Of a DNA stretch of 64,000 nt, positions 26,053 through 39,360 are shown in pieces (the stretch's first letter is position 1; the number at the start of each line of letters is the position of its first letter). Under the pieces are notes generated by a model, which worked only from the letters and a program-made list of their open reading frames with translations, was not told the DNA's origin and ran no database searches. Made by a program: the position numbers and the translations under genes. Source of the stretch: Taeniopygia guttata (lineage: Eukaryota > Chordata > Aves > Passeriformes > Estrildidae); the NCBI RefSeq assembly GCF_048771995.1, contig NC_133026.1:122906501-122970500 (forward strand), read 5' to 3'.

Positions 26053-28049
26053 AACCCAGATATTCTTATTGGCTGCAGATGTTAAACCTTGCTGCTGCCT
26101 CCTACACAAGGAGTAGGGTGTCAATAAATGAGACAGTGGTTGTGGTTTAGTTAAGAAGTAGTCTATTACATCCTCTGATATATGTCTGAAACACTCTACC
26201 TTCTCACCAGTTATGCATGATAGGTTGGAATCCTTGGCACATAAAGAGTTAGATGTTCTTTTAAAACAGTAGAGACCTCTTTTCTTAGGCATGATACAGT
26301 TAGTGCATCAATCAGTAAACATTTCTTTGTGCAATCAAACTGAAAAAAGAGCTTAGTTTCACTATTCATATTTTGGGATAGCACACAGCATAATTTATTA
26401 GGATTTGCATTCATGGTCGTGTATATGACAACTGATTTGCAACTCTGAACCCTCAATACACACCTAAAGATAATCACCAGTAACTGTCTTGTTATTGTTC
26501 CCTTGCATGTCAAGGATGTTTATTCATGGGCCTCTGGCTGTCTTCCCATCACTTTGGCCCTGCTCTCAAGTCACTAGATCTGAGTCTGTCTTCACCTCTA
26601 TTTCCCACTGTCATTACAGAATAACCTTTTGTATTGCCACCCATCATCACTGAGCTTTGATCAAAACTAAAGTCACTGTCTTGAGCTGTCATTGACGTTA
26701 TGTGCTGGAGACAAAAAGCCATCACATTGCTATGGAAGAGCAGCTCTCTATGACCCTATTTTTGTGCCATGCTTCATGACTTTGATATTTCAAACACATC
26801 TGTAGAACTTTGGCTCTTTGGCTCTTCAGTCCTCATCTACGTTTTCACCCTTTCAACATACTTTCCATTAGAAACTGTTTCACAGTTTCTCACTTTTACT
26901 TCACTGCAGTCAAAAGCTGAAGTTGCTAATTCTCTTCTGCTCCTTGGTCTTACATCAAGGAGCAGAGCAAAGACAGTCATTTTGTGTTAAAATGCCATTG
27001 TACTGGTGTGATGTTTATCATTCCATAATTTTTAGAAATGCAGGACACCTGATGCAGACTGGAACTGGTCAGAGTAAAAGCACCTTAAGTGCTGAAATGC
27101 CAGGGAGACTGACGTAATCCTCCAATCCTGCATTTAGGTTCAAATTGCATCTTTAACCTTTGTCTCTGTCATAAGCAGAAGGAAAGAAAGAAGAAGGACA
27201 AAGTTCATTTATGCATTTCAATATGTAATTTTGGGAAGATTTAACAGTGAAAAAATGCAGAGATGGTTTCAGACACAAGTCCTATATCTGCTTAATCAAT
27301 ATTTGCATAGTGATTCCATATCCAAAGTACAATTATTTCCTCTCTTTTAACCAGTAAATCAGATGGAAATTCATCTATTTACAACCACTGTGCAAAATAT
27401 TTCATCATTCTACAAAATTAATTACAAGTACACATATCACATCAAAGACAAATTCAATTGATTGAGAAACGAACCATGACACAAGAAGACTGAGTAATGA
27501 GTACATGAGTATGCAGAACTAGGCATACTTTGATTTATAGTATCTTCATCAATAGTACCATCAAAATATAGAGTTGAGATCCTGCTGGCGTGTTACACAT
27601 GTCTGGGTTCCCAATTTGGCTGTGTACAGTAGTCAACTAATATTTTCAGCAAAGTGTCCTTCACACAGACCTATAGTGCATTTCAACTGCACAGCACAGC
27701 AACAAAGTTACTGGTAAAAGGAAATTTAATCCTATATAACATTTATGATATACTACATAGAAAGACTCTTAAGTGCAACTCTTCACTGTCCTTGATACAT
27801 TCACTGTACACAACACAAATAATGTAGAGAAGAATGTCAGTCACGTCCAGACAGGTGTAAATTCTGGCCTTGCAACTATTAGCTGAATATAAGATTTAAA
27901 TATAAAGACATCATTGTATTGCATTTCCCTTTGCTAAAAAGCCATTTTTGAGTATCTAACAAAGATACAAATTTTTAAAAACTTTGCCAGGAGCTTTTTT
28001 GATGTATTTGATGACAAAACTCACTAGCCTAACATTTTGGTGGTTATGC
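26053..28049. other. Intergenic DNA, no gene seen
   Basis: Two kilobases between an LTR and a CR1 tail. Only short frames are present, and I see no recognisable family or structured element. Confidence 0.55.
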
Positions 28050-28187
28050 TCTACAAAAGAGCAATCCACCTCTGGAAGTTTCCAAGGCCAGGCTGAACGG
28101 AACAACCCAGTCTAGTGGAACGTTGGAATCTGCTGAAGCAGACAGTCTTCAAGGTCCTTTCCAACCAAAACCATTCTAAGGTTCCAT
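28050..28187 (+). mobile_element. CR1 LINE 3' fragment
   Basis: The sequence runs CCACCTCTGGAAGTTTCCAA, GGCCAGGCTGAACGGAACAA, CCCAGTCTAGTGGAACGTTG, then TTCAAGGTCCTTTCCAACCA and AAACCATTCTAAGGTTCCAT. This is the usual forward order of an avian CR1 tail, with a deletion in the middle. Only the last part of the element is left and it has no coding capacity. Confidence 0.9.
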
Positions 28188-28554
28188 GAATGTCTGTGGA
28201 CAATTCAAGCACAAATTCAATGGATCTTTTTGTAACAGTAGTCTCCATCTGCAAGAACTTTTTCTGGTAGCAGCAGAAGTTACACAGGTATTGAGACACC
28301 ATTAAATTTTGTCAATCATCAACAGGAGCACAGAAGAGATTCCACAGAAGGAATTAGGGCATAACTTTCTTTTTAAATCTGATGAAAACTCTAAGTAAAT
28401 CACATCACTTCTCAGTTTCACAGACAGGCAGATTCAGCCAGCCCACCTGAAAATATCACAAGATTCTATGAGCAGCTGGACAACTCTCACTGGTACTGAA
28501 AACCTGAGTTTCTAAAAGACTTTTTCAGTGAACAAAAGGAGATTTGTCCTTTAG

Positions 28555-29293
28555 TGTGACAAAACCAACAAGACTGACAACACCCCTACTAACACAGATG
28601 CCACAACTTGTGTCTGGCTCTCTTTGACCACGGGATGGAGGTTCCCCGGCAGCTGTCCCGCCTGTGGCTGCAGGACCACACACGAGCGGCCGCCCCGTCT
28701 CTGCCCAGCCTGGTGCAGGTGTTGGTGATCGCTGCGGCGTGGGGAGCACAGCAGGGCATAGAGCACGGGGAAACTGAGGCACAGGAATAAGGGAAGGACA
28801 CTTGTCTGAGTCCCCAAGGATTTAATTCCCAAAGCGGGACAGAGCAAGTGACAAACCTGAACCCGAAGGGACTACTTTTAAAGAGTAGAGGGAACACGGG
28901 GAGGACACAACCTTTGAGCAATAGGAGGGCATTAGGGGAGGGGTGCAGGGTAAGGGCTCCCCAGTAGAAGCCAACACTGGGAGGAAGCAAACCCTACAAT
29001 CCAATCCTGCTTCGAGGAAGGGATAAGAGACAGGGAACACTCCAGAACCAAAGGAGTGTGCTATCTTTGACAGACAGGGGTATGACAGGGGAACAAGGGA
29101 GGTATACAGGTGGATTCACATGTGGATTGACATGCATTTTGGTGGGGAAAACTGTGGTAAACAACTCAGGACTGAGCCATTAGGGAAGCCAAATGGGGTA
29201 CATAGAGCAAACCATTACACACTTATAACAAGGAATATTGAAATGTACTACAGAAGAACAAACTGTAAAATAACAGACTACCACAATAACTCA
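28555..29293 (-). mobile_element. Solo ERV LTR (ERVK-like) with 6-bp target duplication
   Basis: A 739-base segment starts with TGTGAC and ends with AACTCA on the + strand, giving TG...CA termini. It is flanked on both sides by CTTTAG (28549-28554 and 29294-29299), a perfect 6-base target-site duplication, the length typical of ERVK-class integration. On the minus strand the internal order fits an LTR: U3 from 29293 downward, a CTTTAAAAG TATA-like box near 28875-28883, and an AATTAAATCC polyadenylation-like site near 28818-28829. These are followed by a GC-rich U5. No internal retroviral genes adjoin it, so it is a solo LTR left by recombination. The 6-base duplication and termini are seen directly; the class is inferred. 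Confidence 0.75.
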
Positions 29294-31239
29294 CTTTAGA
29301 GTGGAGACTACAGGCAGATGCCAAACTCTCATGAAATACCATATGTTTTGGCCCATCTTGTTTTGCTAAAGGTTCATGACAAAGAAATAGAGTCTTTAGC
29401 ATTACAAAACGTTGGAGCAATACAAGTGGTCAGGAAATCATGGTCCACTTCTATTCAAATTCATTCTCTTTCTTCAAGACTCTTAGTGGAAATTTCAGTA
29501 ATATTGCCAGTTTCAAAGAACACCTTCCTATGTTGTTCAACAAGTTGGCTTTTTCAGGAGACATATTTCCATTTTTGTAATGGCCTGCAGTACTCTGTGA
29601 AGCCAAAATGGCAGATGGTCTCACAGTTATATTGTTGTTACATTCCCAAACTCACAGAACCAGTTTTGTTTTAACCAAGATGTTTATATTCTTTGCTCAT
29701 TATAGCTATCTTGGGCTATCTTTACCTTACTATTCACATTTCATTCCCCTTATTATTACATTGCCAGTGTGAGAGTCTGAGTGGCTGTCAATGAACTGCC
29801 TTCATGACTCATGTTTTTGCACCTGCACACAGGACAGCATGAAGTCAGTGCCACATGATGCATGGCAAAACCAAAATTTTGTCTTGCTCAATTTCACATG
29901 CATTTGGAAAGACTGTTCTCATTAAAATGTATTTCCTAGTTAAAATATATTTTCCTAGTTTAGGAAATAAAAATGCTTAATTGTCATATTTTAATAATTC
30001 TAAAACTTTCTGTGGTATAAATGTTTCTCTTGTAACAATTTGTCATGACATTTGGAATGATTTTGTGTATCAGAAAACAGCTAGAGGTAAGAGGTAAAAT
30101 AGCTCTTAGTTATTTATACTAAAGCAAAGCAAAAACATTAAGAATGTGTTATTTTTAAAAGAAGTAAAAATGCTTGTTTGTTTGAGACAAAGAAAAGGTA
30201 CATCAGTGATCCCACCTTCTTGTCCAGATCTTCATGATTCTTCCAAATGCTGCTTTTGTCAGGTTGTTTGTGCAGTGTGACAGGGACTCGCTCCCTGCAG
30301 GGGTATTGGCAACCCTCAGCAGTCACCTGTTCTGTGTGAAGGCTGATGACAGCTAAATGTGAGTATCTGTGAAGGCTGGCAAGAGCTACAAAAGCCTAAC
30401 CAGCAGGCAATGTTGACTGACTTCCAAATTCTACCACTCCCCAGGGACAGCAAAATATGGGAAGTGCTACGAGGAGGTGAATCCTTTCATTCAAGGTTCT
30501 CAGGCAGTTTTGCTCCAAGATCAAGGCAAAAATCATAATTTTTGGATTTAAAGATAAATAGCCATTATATAAAATGCAAAAGTCATCAAAGAAGCTAGCA
30601 CTGAAAATCCAGTCTGCTTTTAACCAGCCATGTCCTAATCATTGCTGAAAAACCTGATTTATTCTGGAAACTCAGAAACAGTCCAGTGGTTTTATGAGGA
30701 TCACCAAGTTTGGATGTAGGTGCTGAATTTATGAACCATATTCTGGTTATTTGAGAAAAATAAGAAATAATTTTAAAAAATAATAAAGCCAAGATCTACA
30801 TATTTAGTTAAGAGATTATTATTCTTAAAATGGGTCTAGTGACCTACATTATGTGTTTGTGTTGCTGTGTCAGTGCTAACTGTACTATATTCTTACTCAT
30901 GCCACTTACAGATGCACAGTGTTATACAGTGCATTTTCTGTTTTAATATGTTGCTCCATAGACTCACTCATTAGCTAATCATATGTGCAGACAACCAGAA
31001 ACATTCTTGAAAGAAATTTGGCTCTTTGATTTTTTTCCTCCAAATGAAAAATACAATTTTCCACTCCACTCACCTAGTGTTTTAAATGTTAAATTACATG
31101 TAATGTTTTTCACAGGGACTGAGACCTTAGCTGGTATTCACAGGCTCCTAAAGCTCTTTCTGAGAGCTGTTGACAGTAAAGTGGAGTGTCCTTGTCTTGG
31201 TTTAATTCTAAATATTCACATTTAAATGCAAAAGAATCC
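29294..31239. other. Intergenic DNA, no gene seen
   Basis: Between two LTR-derived segments. A roughly 18-base local duplication (TTTCCTAGTTAAAATATATT region) lies at 29924-29960. I see no gene or known family otherwise. Confidence 0.55.
29924..29960 (+). repeat. Imperfect tandem duplication, about 18 bp unit
   Basis: AAAATGTATTTCCTAGTT is followed at once by AAAATATATTTTCCTAGTT. The two copies differ by one substitution and one extra T. Confidence 0.6.
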
Positions 31240-31420
31240 ATCCTGCTGAACCCAGGCTCAGACATGGAAAGGAAGGAGGTGCCCCCAGCAGCAGAGCAGG
31301 AATTCTCCTGCAGCCCAAGGAGAAGACCATGGTGGAGCAGGTTGCCCCCCTGCAGCCCATAGAGCACCACGATGGAGCAGATATTCCCACTGCAGCCTAT
31401 GGAGGACACTATGGGTTCTT
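31240..31420 (+). mobile_element. Fragment of the same LTR group as 24971-26052
   Basis: The segment contains TTCTCCTGCAGCCCAAGGAG, CATGGTGGAGCAGGTTGCCC, CCCTGCAGCCCATAGAGCAC and CACTGCAGCCTATGGAGGAC. These repeated CTGCAGCCC-(A/T)(A/T)GGAG and GGAGCAG modules are the reverse complement of the central part of the LTR at 24971-26052, so this copy is inverted relative to it. Both ends of the LTR are missing. The short frames here are incidental. Confidence 0.65.
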
Positions 31421-34400
31421 CAGCTTCTCTCACTTCTCCCTGGCTTACAGCCACATATGGATAGCTGTAAAACACCAAACTTCTGTTTCCACACAGCACA
31501 ATATATTTTAATTATATTTTTGTCCTGATTATATTATTCAGTTCTTCCACATTGTGTTTTCTTTTTCACTGTGGAAAAGATAAGAAATACAGGTATATTA
31601 TATTCTCACAGACATTTTTACAGGAACAAGTGCCTATATAATTTCTGTATTCATAAATTAATAATAAGTACTTGGGCACTCTTCAGACTACTGAGCTTTC
31701 TAGCACTAGTAGTATGTTGCTTTTTAGCACCAAAAATTATCATGTAGTTTACAAAAAAAATTCAATTTTAATGAAACCATCTTTTTAGAATAAATTTTAA
31801 CATTTACAACAAGTTTATGGATCTCAGATGAAGCAGTCTGTAGGAATCTGTGCAAAATTGAGACACTTGTCATAAATTGCTATCAACTTTATCAATATAA
31901 CCTTTCAGTAATCTTTAGATCATCAAAAGGATGTGTTTAATTTGAGCAATATTTGCAAAATGTTCAGATTTGTGAAGAGTCTTAAAATAGTTTTAATCCT
32001 AATTCAAGGTGGGTAGGAGCAAATTTCTGAAATTTCAGCATCTTCTGTAGGGCAGGATTTCAGTGCTTTGACCATGCTATTGACTTGACATTTCCCAGAA
32101 ACTACAGTTCCAGCACTGTATTGTAGTATGCATTGAGACTAAAGACCATAAGCATTTGAAAAGTATATAGGAAATGCCATTGCTCCTCTAGAATATATTT
32201 AGAATGTTTTTGTAAAAATTAAGTATTCCTACAAGCAGGTGAGTGACACTGTGAGAGGCTAGAGAGAATGACAGTATGTGGGGCTTTCTATCTAAGAATG
32301 GTAATAACAGATTAGTAGAAAAACCATAGAACAAGCTCTAGGATAAATTCTTTTGGGGAGGTTCTTTGTGGTGCTGTGATTCACATCCATGCAGTAACTC
32401 TCTCCATTGGTCTGGGTCAATAATGCATTTCAGCACAGAGGTATGAATGTGAATTCCGTTCAAAACCAAGCATAAGCCTTAACCACATAGGAATCCAAAC
32501 TGTCTGAATTCAGGACAAAAACACATTGCTAGGGCCTCAGCAGAAATGGCTGTGAATCCTGTTTCTGGGTAATGCCCCTGGAGCTGATCAGTGAAACTCC
32601 CTGCTTCATGAAATATGTCAGTGGAGGGAGGTCGGTCCTTCTAACAGAGACATTCAGAAAATTTGTGCAGATGGAAACTGATAGCACTTCCCAGCTACCT
32701 TCCCACTACAGCTCTCCAAGGATAAGGAACTATGTGGCTAGAGGACTGGGAGACAATATACCAAAGAAATTAATTACAAGCTGATTACACGTGGCATCAG
32801 TTTCAAGTCTCCTCACTTTACCACCAGGAGATTTGGACAACAACAGCAGATCTCAGTTCCTGCATCAATGGCTTCTGGGAACAGCTCCCATCATGCCAGA
32901 TTACAGTAGGAGCACTTCAGTCTCTTTTTCTCTCTTTGTTTTTTAGTTTAAATATGACTATAGAAGTGCTTGAAGCTGACCTAAAAAGGTGGGGTTAATG
33001 AAAATCATGCAGATATTGAATGTCAGAAGAATGGGTTGAGGATTTGCATGCATCATACTGGAGCCACTGCATACATTTCCATAACAGTAAGTGATGAATA
33101 ATAAAACCTTCAAGTTTTATGTTTTTATCATGTCATCATCTCTGATTTAATATTCTTTTTGGTGCATTTTTTTCTTTCTTATTCACAGTGCTCCTTCTTT
33201 CATTATTTAGTTCAAATGATAAGCCTTTTCTCCACCTTTTATTTATATGTTTTGCCTTCCTGATGCAAAATAGAAATATGCATTAAGAAGCCATCCCAGA
33301 GGTGATTAGAGTAATTCAAATGTAAAGTAAAAGGAGGAATTTCTGGGGAGTACTACTAAGCTCATATAATTATTTAAATATTGCTTGTTTTGTCTTTTTT
33401 TCCACTATTTTGCATACCTCTTTCATTCCCCCAAAAAACCAGAAAACCTCACACGTGCCAAAAATTTATGGTGCTATTTGGCCGAGGTCTTATAAAGTTG
33501 TTCTCTTTAGTGAATGGTGGTAATTTGTGTTCTAGGTCTTACCAGGCAGATGGTCAGTCCTTGAGACAACCTGATCCTGTAATTGCTGAGTGATTGCAGA
33601 AGTGCTGTTAAGTCTGATCCTTCAACTCTAAACCCAAAGACAATGTTCATCTTTCATTTCAAAGCAAATAGAACCAAGATTTATACTGGAGATTATTATC
33701 TCTGTTTTACAATTAAGATTGGTGTAATAAAACCTCAGAAGAGGACACTGATGCCTACCTTGCTTTGGACAAAATCTTACGTTCTCTTATTAATCCCTCC
33801 AAAATGGAAATTGAAGGGGACCTGAACTGCCCTTAGCTATCACCTAGCTAGAGAGGCATCCAAATTTCCTTCAGCAAGATGTTTCATCTTTTTTTTTTTG
33901 TGGAACCTGAGCATTTTGCAACGAATATCATAAAAATGACTGTGGGACTTGGTCCCTGTGAGCTTGCTTTAAGATTCTGAGTATAATGCAGGGATTCCCC
34001 AGGGTGCTTTGGGTGCCTATTTTTCTAACAGAAAAATCTTCCTGTTGTCTGGCTGTCTCTGACTAGGAACGCCTATGTGTCAGTAATATTGAATAATTTA
34101 ATACCCAACCTTTATACCTGCTTATCTCTTAGCATAATTCAGACATCGTGCTCAGTTCCACCATTGGAGTTATTTCCAATACATTTCCTTTGGTACTTAC
34201 CTACTGGAGCAGATCTGAGCAGAAAAAGAGAAACATTCCAATATTTTGAGTTAGACCAAAACTGTTTAAATGCAGCCTTACTGGAAAAATTTCAGTGCCC
34301 TTTAGAAGACATCTTAGCCTTTGCAAACCTATTCTCTTATTTAATTCTCAGTACATTTAGATACCAATGTTGTGAAATGCTGAACAAGCTGTATTAGCCA

Positions 34401-37400
34401 AATCTGACTAATATATTATCATGAGTTTTAAGCCTGTAGTTATGACAGCCTCCATCAAAGGCTAAGACAATTATGACAGATGCCAAATATAAAAATAACC
34501 GGAGACTAAAGAAAGAGAAAACCAATACAGATTTTTATAAGTGACATTTGAATTATTTACACATTAGGAATTTATTTAATACATAATTTTACTTTCCCAA
34601 AGGTATTTTGATCAATCTTTCAAAAAAATATCTTTTCTACTTTTTCTCTTTAAAAGACCTAAAAACTAAATTCCTTGCTGAAGTGTTCTGTTTGAATTAC
34701 TTGATCTACTTAATGATTATTTAAAAGTGAACAAAATACCCTAAAATGCTGTCAATTAGGAGTGACCTGAAATCTGGTAAGAAAATCACTGCAGAAGATC
34801 TATAGTTGTTTGCATTTTTTTTAATCACAGCTTAAATGAAAATATAAGCAGAAAAATGAGAATAATATGCCAGAAATTAACTTTTTGCCCTGACCAGAGT
34901 GCAAAATTCTCATTAAGATTGGAATTTCAGCCCAGATGGCTTTGCCAAGAAACATATGACAATAGTGTGAGCTTCACTGTATATGATTTGACATCTTGAC
35001 ATTTAGCAGACTTAGAAAAAATTATTACAAGAGACATGGATACTTTAAGGATGAGCTTTACTGATACCACTATACCTATTTTCTGTTACTGTTCTCCTGG
35101 ATTATGTGTCAGTATGGAGGGCAGCTTAGTCTATATGTAAAACAGCAAATTCACCAGTACTGCACCCTCTCTGGCACACTTTGCTCAGTCTTGGGCATTT
35201 CTCAATCGGATAAGAATTAATCCAAAGTAAAAGCTCATGGAATGCATTCAGTGTGGACATTAGGTGGCATTTCACCATGCATACCTTGCTCCCTCTGGAC
35301 CACAGTCCTGGCTGGTGTTGACATGCTAGCAGGCACATCAGGAGAGACAAAAGCCTTGGAGTCCCTCAGGTGCTTCACCTAAGCGTCTGAGTCATCTTGC
35401 AATCGGATTTCAAAGCACTAAATATTCATCACAATGAATTCAATCAATCAATGGTATACTGAATTCCAACTGCAAAGCAGTCTACAGGCAATTTCTGAAA
35501 GAAATTTTTATTGAAGCTTCCATTACAACTGCAAATAGAAACTTGTTCTTAATCTTTTCATAGCAGTCTCCCACTTGAGCTATTATCATGAAGTATGTTT
35601 TCTGTCTTGAAGTACTGAGGACAGCATGGCACAGATGGGATAAGCCATATAAAATTATTTAGGAATTGGATCCTATTTCCAAACAGTTGCCGTATTAAAA
35701 ATTAGCAGAAAGGGTGTAAAAATATTATTTTACATAGAATGCAGAGGAAAATGAATTACTTATAATGAGACTTACCTAATTCTTTTTCCTTAGACTTGAG
35801 ACTTAAAACACCATTAAAATAATACATATTTTTTAATTACAGAGAAGACTTATTTTATCATAGGGCTCTGTAGAACTTCAGGAGACACCAAATGGAGCTA
35901 TCCAAAGATATCCATCAAACTTCAATTGAAAACATACTGTTATCTATCTAATGACAAAATTGATTATTGTTCTCCTCTCTGAAACATAATTTTTGAAGGA
36001 ATTCCTAACACAATGTCCTTTTGCTTTCTAATGTCAGTCATGAAGGGTGCTAGTTTAGGCTACAGCTGGCAACATAATTAGCTGATTAGGCAGAGTAATT
36101 CTGGAGCGTTCACTGATCTGATGCCTGTGATCTAAATAATGAAACATTTTGTCCCTCCAAATGAGAATGTTTTTCAAGCACATGCCAAAATTAAAAAACA
36201 TGTGGTTCTGCTGTGGCAGTGTTCCAGAGATGCACCAATACTTACAAGATGCACCTTGTACCTTGCACTGGCATGAAATTGGAGTTCAAATGATGATTCA
36301 GTACAAATTCTTCTGAATCAGAAGACAGTCTGCAGAAAAGGTATAAATATGCCCTACAGAACAAAAAGATAATAGCCTATCATACTATATTTTAGCAAAG
36401 GGTCACCATCCTCAGTGGACATTTAAACCATAAATATGTCATTGTAACTGGCAGAAAAATAAACATATTTTTGTTTTAATTTATACAATAATTTTATATT
36501 TTTTGGTTGTAAAATTAAAGCAGCTGTGTATTTCCTCTCTCTCCTCTTGAATAGAGGATTGGTTCTCTGGAAATGCTAAGACAGAATTCTCTACAGATAT
36601 CAATTCTATCTGACAGATTCATTGGGAAAATTCATATTGGATATGATAAAGAAGACTGGTTTTGTATCTGTTTTCTCTTTCTCCATCAGTGATAGTGAAT
36701 AAATAAACTGAATAACATCCCTCAGCCCACCAGCAATAACAAGAGTTACTGATTCTAAAATGAAAAATTAAACTTCCTAAAATTAAAAATTTTCACTCTG
36801 GATAAAGTCTTTTCTTTGTTATTAACGGTTCTGGAGAAATGCATTCAAGATTTTCTGGTAATCCATTGTTCCTATTTACTAGGAAAATACATGATACATG
36901 AAAATAACTACAAATTTCTCCTCTGGGTTGTTTGTTTACTTCTACTGTTAATGTGAAAAAAGTGCCTGCCTACATATCAGTCCACATGGTAAATAGTGTT
37001 CAATAAACAGCCCTTAATTAATATTCACAACATTTCTCTGAAGTTTTGTTTATTTCACCTTATCATCAAAAATTAATGCAAGATAGGAAAAAGAGAATGA
37101 ATGGATCGAGATTTCAACACATTCATTAGTAAAGCTTCAGTTGCAAGCTGCACCTTCCTGCCACTCACCATATACATTTCTTCCAATGTCCAAGAGAGGA
37201 CCAAGAGCTATCACCTCACTTCTTGTCAAATATCACATGAAAAATCAAGGATGACCTATAGAATCAGAAATTTTCTGTGTTGTTTTGGAAGAAGTAAGCA
37301 TTTTTCCTTGTTTTCCTGCCTAGCTATGAAAGATTAACTGCATTCATTGCTCTACACAAGTAAACATGAAGACTCCCAAAGTTCTTATACAGAGACATTT

Positions 37401-39137
37401 TTTACTAAAATGCATGGATATGAATCAGGGAGGGAAATCAATTTTATGTCATCAAGAAGCTTCCTGACCTCCTACTATCTGCAGCACCACATGTTCCCAT
37501 TCTGCAAAATGATTCAACAAGCCCCTGGAAGCACAAGAAGAGCCTCCCCCTGCAAAGGGAAATTAAGAAGGCAGAAGAACCTGGGTTGTTCTATAGAACT
37601 ATGAAAATCAAGATCCAGTAGCAGCAGTAAGAGAAAGTCTGAACACGGATGGAAGCTGAACCTATAAAGAGTTAAGCCATATGAAATTATAATGTTATTG
37701 ACATCAAATTGGGAGAAAAAATAAAACAGAAAATCAGAAGTATTGATTAGGCCTTGGAAATGTTCCATAAGAAGCTTGAAAGCAATCCTGAAAGCAATTT
37801 GCATAGATTACACAGGGGAAATGTTCCAAAAATACATGTAAAATAATGAAAAATACTAAGAACCCAAGCAGAATAAAGCAAAGATTTAATAAATGGGAAA
37901 GTACAGCAGAAACCAAGCTAAAAAACAACCAGCTCACATGATGAGAACTCAGATTTTACTCAATCCCTGCCTTACCAATTGCATTTTATTTGGTCTTTTT
38001 GAGCTTATTTCTATAAAATTCCATGTAACAACATATATCTACCTTGCAGTTTGTGACTTACAGCTAAAGATCCCTCACCACAATGGTCTGAGAGGTGAGA
38101 GGAGACATCCTCTGAATATATGAGGGCCTGGGAAGCATTTACACTGAAAATATTAATATGTTGACAGTGGAGAGGAATGCTTGGTATGCCTGAAGAGATT
38201 TGGGCAGGGGGTCTGAGGAGGAAAGGAGAGACAGAAGTCATTCCTGAAAGACCTTGGATGGAAGGCAATATCCTGAAAATGCCACAATGAGTTTAGGAAG
38301 AACAGGGCTAATTTACTGATGGTTTAGTAATTGTCAGGCTCCAGTGAAAGCCACAGAAAACCTTGAAAATCCCTATAAAAGGGGCCTGTTTTAAAGAGGC
38401 TGTCATTGCTGAAAAGAAAAATAATAGACTAATGGGACTAATTCTAAACCCAGCAGGTCAGGAGCTGAGGCCTTGCAGAATAGAAAGGGAAAGAAATCAT
38501 GTCAGATGAAAGAGAACTTGTAAGGGGAGAATATTCTGCTGTGTACTGTCAAGCCAATTGTGGACTAATGCACATCTCATTGCTGCCACTAATTTAAACA
38601 GGCTGAACATTCAATCACTATTATTGTGTTATCTTTTTAGCTGACGGTCGAACAAATGGGCATTGAAACCTTATGACTTCTCCTGTACATGGAAAAAAAT
38701 CTGTGCCTACATTTGGTATGTGACATAGCATTTTGTAGCTGGAATTTTTACTTGGAAGTAGAATTGAAGGACATATCTGAGAAAAAGCATGCAGGAAATG
38801 CTTTGGTGGCAATCCCTATCCAGTGAGTAGGGACAGGGATCAGCCAGGTAAGGAAAGGCATGCTCCATTCTCACAGACTTTCCAGTATGAAGACACAGAT
38901 TTGGGATGCTGGGCCAGGGCTGTGGTCACCAGGGAGCAGTTTTTGTTATTGTGGGTCCTATGGTTATTTCTCATAAAACTGTATGTGAAAAACTACATAT
39001 TTACAGGGCCTCTCCTTTATTTATGCACTCCATGATGCAGATATTGGAGAAAAAAATTACAAAGCAGAGTTATTAGCAGGAAATATTAGTCATAATTCTC
39101 CAAAACAAGAGCTATCTCTGTCCTCTAAGTTTCTTAA
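31421..39137. other. Intergenic DNA, no gene seen
   Basis: Nearly 8 kb of AT-rich sequence without a credible coding exon. A block at 36030-36360 looks less degraded than its surroundings and is listed separately. No RNA gene or named transposon was recognised. Confidence 0.55.
36030..36360. promoter_or_regulatory. Possible conserved non-coding element
   Basis: This block carries spaced homeodomain-like cores (ATAATTAGCTGATTAG near 36074), a CACATG-type E-box and balanced composition inside AT-rich intergenic DNA. It contains no long frame and no repeat that I know. A regulatory role is inference only. Confidence 0.18.
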
Positions 39138-39360
39138 AGAGTCATACAACAATTTAGGTTGGAAGGAATTTAGACCATCTAGGTGGACCTCCAAGAGCAG
39201 GGCCAGCTTCCAGTTTAATGAAGTTGCTCAAGGCTATGTCCAAGAAAGTTTCAAGTGTATACAAGGATGGCAACTCACCAACCTTGCTTGGCAAATATTC
39301 CACTGCTTCACGTCCTCATTGTGCAGAAATTTTTTTTTCTGTCTATCAGGAAGGCTTAAC
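39138..39360 (-). mobile_element. CR1 LINE 3' fragment, diverged
   Basis: The order of pieces is that of a reverse-oriented CR1 tail: TTAGGTTGGAAGGAATTTAG, CCATCTAGGTGGACCTCC, GAAGTTGCTCAAGGCTATGT, CAAGGATGGCAACTCACCAA, then TATTCCACTGCTTCACGTCC and a T-rich stretch before TATCAGGAAGG. It is more diverged than the fragments at 44753 and 60366, so it probably belongs to an older subfamily. Confidence 0.85.

Noticed and set aside
24755..26292. Several 60-130 codon frames around the long LTR
   Set aside because: They are translations of LTR sequence and its flanks. They do not resemble gag, pol or env and are not maintained as frames.
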